59,097 nucleotides of DNA. Source: Spirochaetales bacterium (lineage in GTDB: Bacteria; Spirochaetota; Spirochaetia; SZUA-6; DRHE01). Both the position numbers and the translations under genes were made by a program. The notes under the pieces are model-generated. The model saw only the letters and a list, made by a program, of their open reading frames with translations. It did no database searches and was not told the origin of the DNA. The DNA lies in NCBI GenBank assembly GCA_030615505.1, contig JAUWZD010000012.1:1-59097 (forward strand). Reading direction: 5' to 3'. This document shows, one piece after another, positions 18,116 to 26,080 of the stretch (within the stretch, counting starts at the first letter, position 1; each line of letters begins with the position of its first letter).

Positions 18116-18280
18116 TTGATCTACCCTGGATTCTATATAGAAACCCGCGAATAGTTCTCCTAAAACTATAGAGGGAAGATACACTTCATCAGCATTTTCC
18201 AAGAGCTCTATTACAAAATCTTCTCCCCGCTTAAGAGCAGTGTATGCGTTTGTATCTACGCAAATCTTCGTGATTCCCAA
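17957..18280 (-). pseudogene. VapC-like PIN toxin with replaced C-terminus
   Basis: Starts with TTG 18280, overlapping the antitoxin stop by 25 bp. The first 55 or so residues are a normal PIN start: ICVDTNAYTALKRG with the first catalytic Asp, then YLPSIVLGELFAGFYIESR with the conserved Glu. From about position 18115 down, the frame runs into the antisense of the duplicated HAD fragment (AAHHLIQYFHHP onward), so the normal second half with the remaining acidic residues is gone. The toxin is probably dead. Its partner antitoxin gene is intact. Confidence 0.8.
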
Positions 18281-18522
18281 ATTTCTCTATCAATCTGCTC
18301 GAAAAACTTAATATTTGCCTCAAATTCATCTGCCTGAGCAGAATCCCATGTACCCTTCAAATCAGAGAGATCCCTCGCCTTTCTGCTATTCTCAGGAAGT
18401 CCGAGAGCTTTCTGAAGCAGGCAAATTATCGTTTTATTTAAGCTTGTATTATTCTGCTGGGCAAGTATTCGTAACTGCTTATTAAGATTTTCAGGAATCT
18501 GCCGTAAAGTAATTTGAATCAT
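18256..18522 (-). CDS. VapB/FitA-like ribbon-helix-helix antitoxin
   Basis: An 88-residue protein beginning MIQITLRQIPENLNKQLRIL, the strand-helix-helix pattern of Arc-type DNA-binding antitoxins, with TSLNKTIICLLQKALGL as the second helix. The C-terminal half (FEANIKFFEQIDREIWE) would bind the PIN toxin. ATG 18522 is favoured over an in-frame TTG at 18546 because GAGG stands eight bases before it. It overlaps the toxin gene by 25 bp, as usual for such pairs. With the toxin truncated it may be a relic or still act as a repressor. Confidence 0.82.
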   Translation of the reverse strand: MIQITLRQIPENLNKQLRILAQQNNTSLNKTIICLLQKALGLPENSRKARDLSDLKGTWDSAQADEFEANIKFFEQIDREIWESRRFA

Positions 18523-18563
18523 TAAATGCCTCGGTGAATATGTCAATACATTTACTTTCCTCC

Positions 18564-20276
18564 TTACCCGTTTCTCCCAATCAGCCGCTCAGGATACCAC
18601 TTCTGGAACCAGCCGGTAAAAACGAACATTGGCACAAGCATAGAGTAGATAATCACACGCCAGATCCAGTTCGCTCCGATTCCCGAAGCCATTATTAGTG
18701 CAAAAACGCCGGCAATCAGAAAATAGATACCCCAGGCCGATGATATGATTGTGTTGGTTGAGGTAAAGGCCGGGTGATCCCAGACAGCCTTAGGCACTGT
18801 GTGCCGTGAGTACTCGCCTGTTAATGAAAAGCGGTTTATACATGAACCCAGCCACAGTCCACCGAGGAAGATATAGTCAAGCACTGTAGCATATAATTGG
18901 AAGAAGTTCCCTCCCAGGGCATGCACAGCGCCTGTTACAATAAGATAGATCGTACTGCCCACCTCAAATAGTGTCGGCCGGTTTGTGAAGAGGTGGTAGA
19001 GAATGATAATGGACGAGAGACCTGCTGCAATAATCCTCGGCATCCAGCCGCCTGTAATGGATCCCATAATCCAGAGAATCATCCATGGTAGAAAGGCTAC
19101 CGTGAGCCATCGCATACCGGGTAGCTTGATCGGTCCTCGATGGTCGGGAACTTCTTTGCCTTTTCGAGGCAGAGGCGATGCAGTCTGCTCCTCTCCGCTG
19201 CCGAATAGCTCGTCTATTTTCATCAGCATGGTCATGTCACCCTCAACCCTGTATTCTCCCTTCATAAACGCAGAATGCCCGTCCACATCACCGCTGGAAA
19301 TATCCATCCACAACTGCTTCGGACATATGATTGTTGTGGTGGGCTCAGGATACTCGCCCCTGTATGCCTTACATGAATCACTGTCTATGCAGAGATGATA
19401 GGTCTCATCATCAAGCTTAAATTGCAGGACAGCTTTAAGCCCCGGCATGGCTTTTGGATTGTATTCCCTTGCCATACCTGCCATAAAGGCAGCCATGCCC
19501 CCATCGCCAATTCGCAGTTCCTTTGCTCCTGTGGGCTTGATCTTTAGATCTTTATATTCTTTTGGGGACGCCTGCAGTGACTGCCAGTAGATGTTGGCTA
19601 CATCTCTAAAAGTCTCAATCTGCTCGGACGGGATGGCGGTCTTTTCAATAATGGCTCTGCTGGTCGCCTCTGTCACCTTGCCATGCCTTCCCAGCTCGAA
19701 GCCTGTATGCTCAACCAGCTCGTATAGATCCTTATATGCTCCCTGAAGCTCATCTCTGCTCAGAGGCTCCGCACCGCCAACCAGAATGTCGCCTGCATAC
19801 TGCTTCCTGCCCCACATCTTCCTGAATGTAGCAACAAGAGCATCGAAGTGGGAGCGCTCCGGGAAACCTGCAGCACTTATTAGAAATAGCCTTGGTGCTT
19901 TACCCCCGCCCCGTCTTGGGTGGCTTGTCACACCGTTATGCTCCTTTAAGAAGGGTTCTAACAGTGGGAGCTGGCGATCGATAAAGTCCTTGACCTTTCC
20001 CGGTACACCGTAGACATAGAGAGGCACAGCAAACACCATAAGATCAGTTTGAAACTTCGGCAGAAGCTTAATCATATCATCCCGGTGTACACACTCACCA
20101 GGTGTCTTTGTCCAGCATGTGTAGCACCCAATACAGTGGTTGATCTTATAGTCAGCCAGCATCACCTCATCCGTTTCAACGCCGGCTCGCTTCAGACCGG
20201 CTGAAAAATGCCGGGCTAACCTGTAGGAGGCTGAACTCTTCCTCCTGGGACTACCCATTATTATTGTTGCTTTCAA
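18564..20276 (-). CDS. Flavodoxin-like reductase fused to SCP2 and membrane domains
   Basis: A 570-residue three-part protein. Residues 1-200 are an NADPH-dependent FMN reductase/flavodoxin fold (IIMGSPRRKSSASYRLA phosphate loop; CIGCYTCWTKTPGEC, the Cys cluster seen in iron-sulfur flavoproteins). Residues about 210-350 resemble an SCP2 sterol-carrier domain (FKLDDETYHLCIDSDSCKAYRG, DISSGDVDGHSAFMKGEY). Residues 370-565 have five or six hydrophobic segments. TTG 20276 is used because GGAGG lies eight bases upstream; the gene overlaps marR by 26 bp. The order suggests a membrane-bound redox enzyme for a hydrophobic molecule, regulated by the MarR protein (inference). Confidence 0.85.
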   Translation of the reverse strand: MKATIIMGSPRRKSSASYRLARHFSAGLKRAGVETDEVMLADYKINHCIGCYTCWTKTPGECVHRDDMIKLLPKFQTDLMVFAVPLYVYGVPGKVKDFIDRQLPLLEPFLKEHNGVTSHPRRGGGKAPRLFLISAAGFPERSHFDALVATFRKMWGRKQYAGDILVGGAEPLSRDELQGAYKDLYELVEHTGFELGRHGKVTEATSRAIIEKTAIPSEQIETFRDVANIYWQSLQASPKEYKDLKIKPTGAKELRIGDGGMAAFMAGMAREYNPKAMPGLKAVLQFKLDDETYHLCIDSDSCKAYRGEYPEPTTTIICPKQLWMDISSGDVDGHSAFMKGEYRVEGDMTMLMKIDELFGSGEEQTASPLPRKGKEVPDHRGPIKLPGMRWLTVAFLPWMILWIMGSITGGWMPRIIAAGLSSIIILYHLFTNRPTLFEVGSTIYLIVTGAVHALGGNFFQLYATVLDYIFLGGLWLGSCINRFSLTGEYSRHTVPKAVWDHPAFTSTNTIISSAWGIYFLIAGVFALIMASGIGANWIWRVIIYSMLVPMFVFTGWFQKWYPERLIGRNG

Positions 20277-20763
20277 TCTCTCTACCTCCTCTATTGTAAA
20301 GTATCTTAAGAACAGCAGACTGCAGGGCTTTATACTCTTTATTATTTAATGACTTGAAAGAAATTTTAGAAATGCTTCTAAATGACTCTATTGCTCGTTC
20401 TAGCAATTCCCGGCCGGTTTTGGTGAGTTCCAGTATATATGAGCGCCTGTCAGCAGTATCCGGCACTCTTATGGTTGCGCCTATCTCCTCCAGTCTGTCA
20501 AGCACACGGGTGATCTTGGCCGGATGCATAAGGCTGTTTTTAACTATATCTGTGGGTCGGGCACTTTCGTGGCTGGAGATAATAAAGAGCGCTTCGAACT
20601 CGTTAACCCCAATTCCAAGAGGTCTAAAGATCAGTTTGTTGCCATCCTCACGAAGCAGCATGCCCAGGTGTATGAGCGCCACAATAAGAACGGCCTGATT
20701 ACTGATACCGCTAAGTTCTTTCCAGACCTTATCATAATCAATATTATCGTTCGATATAGTCAT
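20251..20763 (-). CDS. MarR-family transcriptional regulator
   Basis: A 170-residue winged-helix regulator. The DNA-binding part reads ALFIISSHESARPTDIVKNS, then PAKITRVLDRLEEIGATIRV and DTADRRSYILELTKTGRELL, the wing and following helix of MarR proteins. I start it at ATG 20763: the longer frame's TTG at 20799 coincides with the -35 box of a promoter (TTGACT, 17 bp, TAATAT at 20776-20771). That puts the transcript start close to the ATG, so the mRNA may lack a leader. It precedes and overlaps the flavin reductase fusion, its likely target. Confidence 0.9.
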   Translation of the reverse strand: MTISNDNIDYDKVWKELSGISNQAVLIVALIHLGMLLREDGNKLIFRPLGIGVNEFEALFIISSHESARPTDIVKNSLMHPAKITRVLDRLEEIGATIRVPDTADRRSYILELTKTGRELLERAIESFRSISKISFKSLNNKEYKALQSAVLKILYNRGGREIESNNNNG

Positions 20764-20770
20764 ATTTAAT

Positions 20771-20799
20771 ATATTATCAAATGAAAATAAAAAAGTCAA
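20771..20799 (-). promoter_or_regulatory. Promoter of marR-reductase operon
   Basis: Minus strand TTGACT (20799-20794), 17-bp spacer, TAATAT (20776-20771). Predicted start near 20764, right at the MarR ATG (20763). No Shine-Dalgarno is visible before that ATG. Confidence 0.5.
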
Positions 20800-20942
20800 G
20801 TACTCAAATTTTTTATAACAGAGCTGCTTTTATGTGTAACGAGTCTTAAGATGGTTTGATACCTATATCTCCCCATGAAATAATTAATTATTCAACAAAT
20901 CAAATATTTCTTGACTCTTTCTTAAAAATTCTATTATATGTC

Positions 20943-20967
20943 TGCACTTTTAAAGAAAAAAAGTGCA
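20943..20967. promoter_or_regulatory. Inverted repeat in leader of the HAD-mannosidase operon
   Basis: TGCACTTTT (20943-20951) and AAAAGTGCA (20959-20967) are perfect 9-bp arms, just before the ribosome site (AGGATG) of the HAD gene. A possible promoter lies upstream: TTGACT 20911-20916 and TATTAT or TTATAT at 20932-20939. It could be an operator or an RNA hairpin. Confidence 0.5.
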
Positions 20968-20981
20968 TAAAAGGATGATAT

Positions 20982-21944
20982 ATGCAAGAGATCAGGAAAT
21001 TAAACAAAGTGGAAAGGTATTTTTTCCCAGGAATCGGTGAAAAATCTTTCAAAGAAATTGAATCTGAAATCTATAAAACTAAAGACGAAAAGGCCTTTTT
21101 TCTTTTACAGAATAGCAATGTAGTAGTTTATTTTCCTACAAATATAGGAATTACAGCATATTATGAATTTAAAAAAGTTAAAACACTTAAGAAAATAAAT
21201 GCAGTTCTTATGGATTTAGACGGCACATCTGTAAAAAGTGAACGTTTTTGGATGTGGGTAATTGAAGAAGTTGCCCGCAGATTACTCAAAAATGACAGCT
21301 TTGAATTAGATGATGCGGATTTTCCTTTTGTATCCGGGTTTAGTGTTTCAGAACATTTAAAATATATAATTACAAAATATTGCAGCGATTTGCCTGATGC
21401 AACTTTATCAAAAGCTCAAAGATTATATTTTGAGATTGTGCATATTGAAATGGAAAAAATTCTTAAAGGTGAAGGAAAAGAGGACGCTTTTGTTCCCGCA
21501 CCACACTTAAAAGAATTTTTATTAAATCTAAAGAAGAACGGTATAAAGGTAGGATTGGTTTCCTCGGGATTATACGAGAAGGCCTGGCCTGAGATAATAT
21601 CTGCATTTGAAGTTATGGGATTCGGTGACCCGTTAAAATATTATGATACAATAGTAACTGCAGGTTTTAGCATAAAAAAAGGACAGGCGGGAACACTTGG
21701 AGAACTGGAACCCAAACCGCATCCCTGGCTTTATACCGAAACTCTCTTTGCATTACACATTCCAGTAACAGAAGCAGTAGCCATAGAAGACAGCGGGGCT
21801 GGTATTCTTGCAATAAGAAGCGCGGGAATTCCTGCAATAGGTGTAGGTGGTGGAAATATTGAGTCCGGCGGTGAGCTGCCTTTATGTTCCTATTTTGGTG
21901 AATCCCTTAAGGATGCCTGGAATTTCATTGAAAAATATTTATAA
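20982..21944 (+). CDS. HAD-superfamily phosphatase with N-terminal extension
   Basis: A 320-residue protein. Residues 76-320 are a beta-phosphoglucomutase/phosphatase-like HAD: motif I VLMDLDGTSVKS near residue 80, motif II Ser in GLVSSGLYEKAW, motif III Lys in EPKPHPWLY, motif IV AIEDSGAGILA. The first 75 residues (with VERYFFPGIGEKSFKEIE and VVVYFPTNIGITAYYEF) match no domain I know. It precedes the alpha-mannosidase gene by 13 bp and is probably co-transcribed, so the substrate may be a hexose phosphate from glycan breakdown (inference). Its 3' part is duplicated at 17834-18115. Confidence 0.88.
   Translation: MQEIRKLNKVERYFFPGIGEKSFKEIESEIYKTKDEKAFFLLQNSNVVVYFPTNIGITAYYEFKKVKTLKKINAVLMDLDGTSVKSERFWMWVIEEVARRLLKNDSFELDDADFPFVSGFSVSEHLKYIITKYCSDLPDATLSKAQRLYFEIVHIEMEKILKGEGKEDAFVPAPHLKEFLLNLKKNGIKVGLVSSGLYEKAWPEIISAFEVMGFGDPLKYYDTIVTAGFSIKKGQAGTLGELEPKPHPWLYTETLFALHIPVTEAVAIEDSGAGILAIRSAGIPAIGVGGGNIESGGELPLCSYFGESLKDAWNFIEKYL
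21608..21888 (+). repeat. Direct repeat, copy 2 (inside the HAD gene)
   Basis: Functional copy of the segment repeated at 17834-18115. It covers HAD motifs III and IV. Confidence 0.88.
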
Positions 21945-21957
21945 AAGGGGAGAAGAA

Positions 21958-24756
21958 GTGAGAAAAAGCGTTACAAAAAAATACAAAATGCACGTAATTT
22001 CAGGGACCCATTGGGATAGAGAATGGCGATATATTGTCGAGCAGTCGAAATTGCGGCTTACGGATCTTATTGATACCTTGTTGGAGATATTAGAGCAAAA
22101 GACCGAATATAAATATTTTCTCCTGGATGGTGGCACCATTATTCTTGAAGATTATCTTTCAATCCGGCCTGAAAACGAGGAAAGAATAAAAAAATTAATA
22201 AAAGAAAAGAGAATTTCTCTAGTTAACTGGTATACATTACCGGATATGTTTACTGTTGCACCTGAAGCACTTGTAAGGAATATTTTAATAGGTCAAAAAA
22301 TAGGACACGAGTTTGGTGGGTGTATGGAAACTGGTTATACTGCCACCTCCTATGGCCAGATCGCTCAGTTACCACAGATATATCGTGATTTTGGAATTGA
22401 ATCGATCTATTTTTATCGAGGATTAAACAAGCATGTTGTTCCCCCATGTTTCTTATGGGAATCACCAGACGGGTCAAGAATTCTTGCAATAAGAGGGTTT
22501 GACTATGTTACCAGGACTAATTGGTTTTTCTACGTGCACCAGCCCTTGGTGCTTGGTAAAGATCCAATAGATATGACTTATAAATTTAACAGCCAGGAAC
22601 TCCCGGTTCATTTTGCAGATGAATATTCATATGAACAGGATTTTCAGATTTTAAAGGAAGATATTGATTTCAATCACGATAAAGAGGCTTTGAAAAAGGT
22701 CTTAAATGGCATTTTTAAGTATACATCCTGGCAAAGCATAGATTCACACCTTCTTGCCTTAAACCTGGAAGATAATCAAAGGCCATATATATTGTTACCG
22801 GAAATGATTGCTGAATTAAATAAGGTTAGTGAAAATGTGGAAATAGTTCAGAATAATTGGGATAATTTTATTAAGGAAATTGAAAAAGATATACCGGAAA
22901 AATCGTTAAAAATAGCTAAAGGAGAGATGCGGCATACAGCAGTCGAACCACGGTATAATGGGCTATTAGGCGCGGTATTATCTTCACGAATAAACCTGAA
23001 GCTATTAAATGATAAAGCGGAAACAGAACTTATTTATTTAGCAGAACCATCAGCAACAATTGCCAGCCTTTTAGGTTGGAATTACCCTTATATTAATCTA
23101 TTTCAAGCATGGAAAGCACTGCTTCAAAACCATTCACACGATAGTATATGTGGGGCCGCTGTCGACCAAGCGCACAAGGATATGCTTTACAGGTTTTCGC
23201 ATGTACAAACCGTAGCCCGGGAGATAACCAGACTGGCGTTTCAAAATATCTGGCAAAATATTGATTTTACAGTGTTTGATTATAATGATATCACGCTTAC
23301 TATATTCAATAATCTTCCTCATAAAAGAAAAGAAGTAATCACAGCTATTGTGGATTTGCCAAAAGACAGGGACATAAAATACTTTGATCTAATAGATTTG
23401 AATGGAAATAAGATTCCCTATGAGAAACTCTATGGGGAAGACATACAGATTAGGGTTGAACGGGAACTTGATACTTCAATAAAGTTTAACGCCCAAAGGG
23501 TAAGAATTTTCTTTGATGCAGAAATTCCTTCTTTTGGTTATACTTCATTTGCATTAAGGAAAAGGGGCCCTGTATACGAGGCAAATCCTAAGCCTGGCTA
23601 TAACAGAAACTTGATTGCTTTACCCGACGGTGTTTTAGAGAATGAATACTTGAAGGTTACGATAAATCCGAATGGGGTTCTAACGGTAACAGATAAAATA
23701 AACCTGGTAACTTACAATAATTTCCATTTTTTTACAGATAATGGTGAAACCGGTAATGCTCATCTAACAAGAACACCGCTCCGAGATTTTACTGTTACAT
23801 CACTGGGCTGTAATGCAAGAATCACCTTAACCTTGAATACTCTCTTTCAAGCAACATTTAAGGTAGAGCTGGATATGAAAATACCACGAGAAGCGACTTT
23901 TGATGGGAAAGACCGTGTAAAAGAGATTATTAGCCTGCCCATAACTTACTGGCTAACCTTAAAAAAGGATTCTAAGAGTATTGAGTTCAGGACTAAAGTA
24001 ATAAATAACTCAAGGGATCATAAACTACGCGTGTTATTCCCCACCGATATTGATACAGATTTTTCATACTCCGAGTCTCCCTTTATGATAGAAAAACGCA
24101 CAATTTTACGGAAAGATACAAAGGATAATAATGAAGAATACTTTCCATATCAACCAATGCAAAACTTCGCCTGCATAACGGATGAACGTCGGGGGATAAC
24201 CTTTTTCAGTGAGGGATTAAGAGAATTTGAGGTTATTGATGACGATAAACGCACTTTAGCTGTTACTCTTATAAGGGCTCATAGGACATATATGACAGCC
24301 AATGAGATTATGATGCCGGAAGAATTGGAGAAGTATAAAGGCTCGCACCAGATACAAGAAATGGAGTATAATTATACGTTATATTTCCACAATGGAAACT
24401 GGGAAAAGGGTGAGGTTCTTAAACAAGCTTATTTACACAAAGTGCCGGTAAGAATTATGCAGGGTGTAAAGAACAAAGGAACATTGCCACCCGAACATAG
24501 TTTTTTCGAGATAATGCCTGAGAATAAAGTTGTACTTTCCGCCTTGAAAAAGAGTGAAAATGGAAAAGGTATTTTACTAAGACTTTGGAATCCTTATAAA
24601 CGGCCACTCGATATAAAAATAAAAACTAGCTTTTCTTTTACAAGAGCAAGAAGGGTTACTTTGAACGAAAAAAATAAGGAAAAATTGAGGTTAGATGGAA
24701 ATACGCTTGAACTCAGGTTTAAAAGGCATGAAATCGTTTCACTAATACTTGAATAA
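21958..24756 (+). CDS. GH38-family alpha-mannosidase with atypical active site
   Basis: A 932-residue GH38 protein starting at GTG 21958 with GGGGAGAAG just upstream; the frame is open further upstream but that part overlaps the HAD gene. Seen: the zinc-binding HWDREWR near the N-terminus and NHSHDSICG near residue 395 with the later zinc His. Where classical members have PDSFGH, with the Asp that is both nucleophile and zinc ligand, this protein has TATSYGQIAQLPQI, so that Asp is replaced by Thr. The C-terminal two-thirds are beta-sandwich domains (family knowledge). It probably removes alpha-linked mannose in the cytoplasm, if active. Confidence 0.88.
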   Translation: MRKSVTKKYKMHVISGTHWDREWRYIVEQSKLRLTDLIDTLLEILEQKTEYKYFLLDGGTIILEDYLSIRPENEERIKKLIKEKRISLVNWYTLPDMFTVAPEALVRNILIGQKIGHEFGGCMETGYTATSYGQIAQLPQIYRDFGIESIYFYRGLNKHVVPPCFLWESPDGSRILAIRGFDYVTRTNWFFYVHQPLVLGKDPIDMTYKFNSQELPVHFADEYSYEQDFQILKEDIDFNHDKEALKKVLNGIFKYTSWQSIDSHLLALNLEDNQRPYILLPEMIAELNKVSENVEIVQNNWDNFIKEIEKDIPEKSLKIAKGEMRHTAVEPRYNGLLGAVLSSRINLKLLNDKAETELIYLAEPSATIASLLGWNYPYINLFQAWKALLQNHSHDSICGAAVDQAHKDMLYRFSHVQTVAREITRLAFQNIWQNIDFTVFDYNDITLTIFNNLPHKRKEVITAIVDLPKDRDIKYFDLIDLNGNKIPYEKLYGEDIQIRVERELDTSIKFNAQRVRIFFDAEIPSFGYTSFALRKRGPVYEANPKPGYNRNLIALPDGVLENEYLKVTINPNGVLTVTDKINLVTYNNFHFFTDNGETGNAHLTRTPLRDFTVTSLGCNARITLTLNTLFQATFKVELDMKIPREATFDGKDRVKEIISLPITYWLTLKKDSKSIEFRTKVINNSRDHKLRVLFPTDIDTDFSYSESPFMIEKRTILRKDTKDNNEEYFPYQPMQNFACITDERRGITFFSEGLREFEVIDDDKRTLAVTLIRAHRTYMTANEIMMPEELEKYKGSHQIQEMEYNYTLYFHNGNWEKGEVLKQAYLHKVPVRIMQGVKNKGTLPPEHSFFEIMPENKVVLSALKKSENGKGILLRLWNPYKRPLDIKIKTSFSFTRARRVTLNEKNKEKLRLDGNTLELRFKRHEIVSLILE

Positions 24757-24791
24757 AAAGGCCGTATTTTTAATATGTGGCTTTTTATTCA
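24752..24791 (+). terminator. Terminator after the alpha-mannosidase gene
   Basis: AATAAAAAG (24752-24760) plus GCC pairs with GGCTTTTTATT (24779-24789), one bulged G, long loop; T-rich on the downstream arm. It overlaps the stop codon and ends the HAD-mannosidase unit. Confidence 0.55.
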
Positions 24792-24851
24792 TTGCAAGCC
24801 CGATTACAAAATTCTTTCTGAAGATTATAAAAATTAAGTTTTCATCACTCC

Positions 24852-25169
24852 CTATTCGCCTACATAGCGAGGATAGGTCTGCTTAGCACACTCGGCTTCG
24901 CTCAGATCAATCTCTACGGTTATAAAAGGCTGCTCCTTAGAAGTTAGGCCCAGTACCTCGCCGTCCGGCCCGATAATCCAACCCTGTCCACCCCAGTCCG
25001 TGTTCCGCCCTTCACCACTACGATTTGAAGATAGGCAGAAAGCACCGGATACCACTGCTGCTGAGCGCCCAGCCACCAGCCACTTTTCCAGCGAAGCCCT
25101 TTCTTTTGCACGCGGGGTAACGATCATGTGAGCGCCCTCTTTACCGTAAGCTTTTCCGCTCTGTATCAA
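24852..25169 (-). pseudogene. Carbon-nitrogen hydrolase (nitrilase), C-terminal fragment
   Basis: About 100 residues matching the second half of a nitrilase-superfamily amidohydrolase: AYGKEGAHMIVTPRA, VVSGAFCLSSNRS, GGQGWIIGPDGEVLG and the ending DLSEAECAKQTYPRYVG. The catalytic Glu, Lys and Cys all lie in the missing part, so it cannot be active. The match starts near 25158; beyond that lies the start of a truncated dndD frame on the other strand. It is not simply the other half of the nitrilase piece at 37695-38115, because the two overlap in family alignment. Confidence 0.8.
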
Positions 25170-26065
25170 TGGAGGTGCTTGGATTGAGACCCGCAGATCA
25201 TCGCGAATCTATACACGACCTAAGCAGTGGTGAGCGACAGAAAATTCTTAAAAAGTTGGATGAGGTGTCGCAAATGGCTCCTTTACTTCGGGATGCAATT
25301 AACAGGAGAGAAAGACTCACAAACGAGCTTAGAGATGTTGAGGATAAGATTCTATCTACATCTGATGACCCGCATGTGCTGGAGCTTATAAACCATAATC
25401 AGAGCATTACTGAACAAATAGGGAGGCTCAAAGAGGAACAAAGCACCCTTAAGGGAGAGATTCAGCGCCTGGAAGCTGACCTGGCGATACGGCGAAGACA
25501 GATAGAAAAACGCCAGGAACAGCGTAAGACTATAAATGAAGCAATGAAGGCTGTCAAACTTGCAAGGCTAGCCCAGAATGTTTTAGACGATTTTATTCGT
25601 AAACTTGCTCCTGAAAAACTCTCTGTTTTGAAGAATCATTTCGAGAATATGTATGGGCGACTTCGCAAACCTGAAGACCCGGTGCGTTCTGTAGATATCG
25701 ATCCCAACACCTGGCAGATTATCCTTAAGGATGATCAGGGCCGCAGATTAGAGAGGCGCGTTTTTTCAGCAGGAATGCGCGAAATGTATGCTCTTGCACT
25801 GCTGTGGGCCTTAGCACGCGCTTCAGGACGTGAACTACCCATAGTCATTGATACTCCTGTTGCGCGATTAGATACTACAAATAGACGTGCTTTATTCGAG
25901 AAATATCTCCCGTACGCGGGTCACCAGGTTATAGTCCTCTCAACAGACACCGAGGTGGATGTTAAATGGGCAGAGCGACTTTCTTCTCATGTGGCCAAAC
26001 AATATCGTTTAGATTATGATTCGGAAATCGATTCAAACGTTATTCGCACGGGATATTTCTTCTAA
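25169..26065 (+). pseudogene. dndD: dndD, C-terminal part (SMC-like ATPase of DNA phosphorothioation)
   Basis: A 298-residue frame that corresponds to the last 45 percent of DndD (normally about 650-700 residues). A coiled coil fills residues 40-135, with a long Glu/Arg/Gln-rich helix. The ABC half follows: signature-like VFSAGMREMYALALLWAL near 220 and Walker B/D-loop PIVIDTPVARLDTTNR near 245. The N-terminal Walker A half is absent; the first residues adjoin a nitrilase fragment. DndD hydrolyses ATP in the DndCDE complex that puts sulfur into the DNA backbone. No dndA, dndB or dndC is in the window, so this is a remnant. Confidence 0.8.
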
Positions 26066-26080
26066 TATAGACTGGAGATA

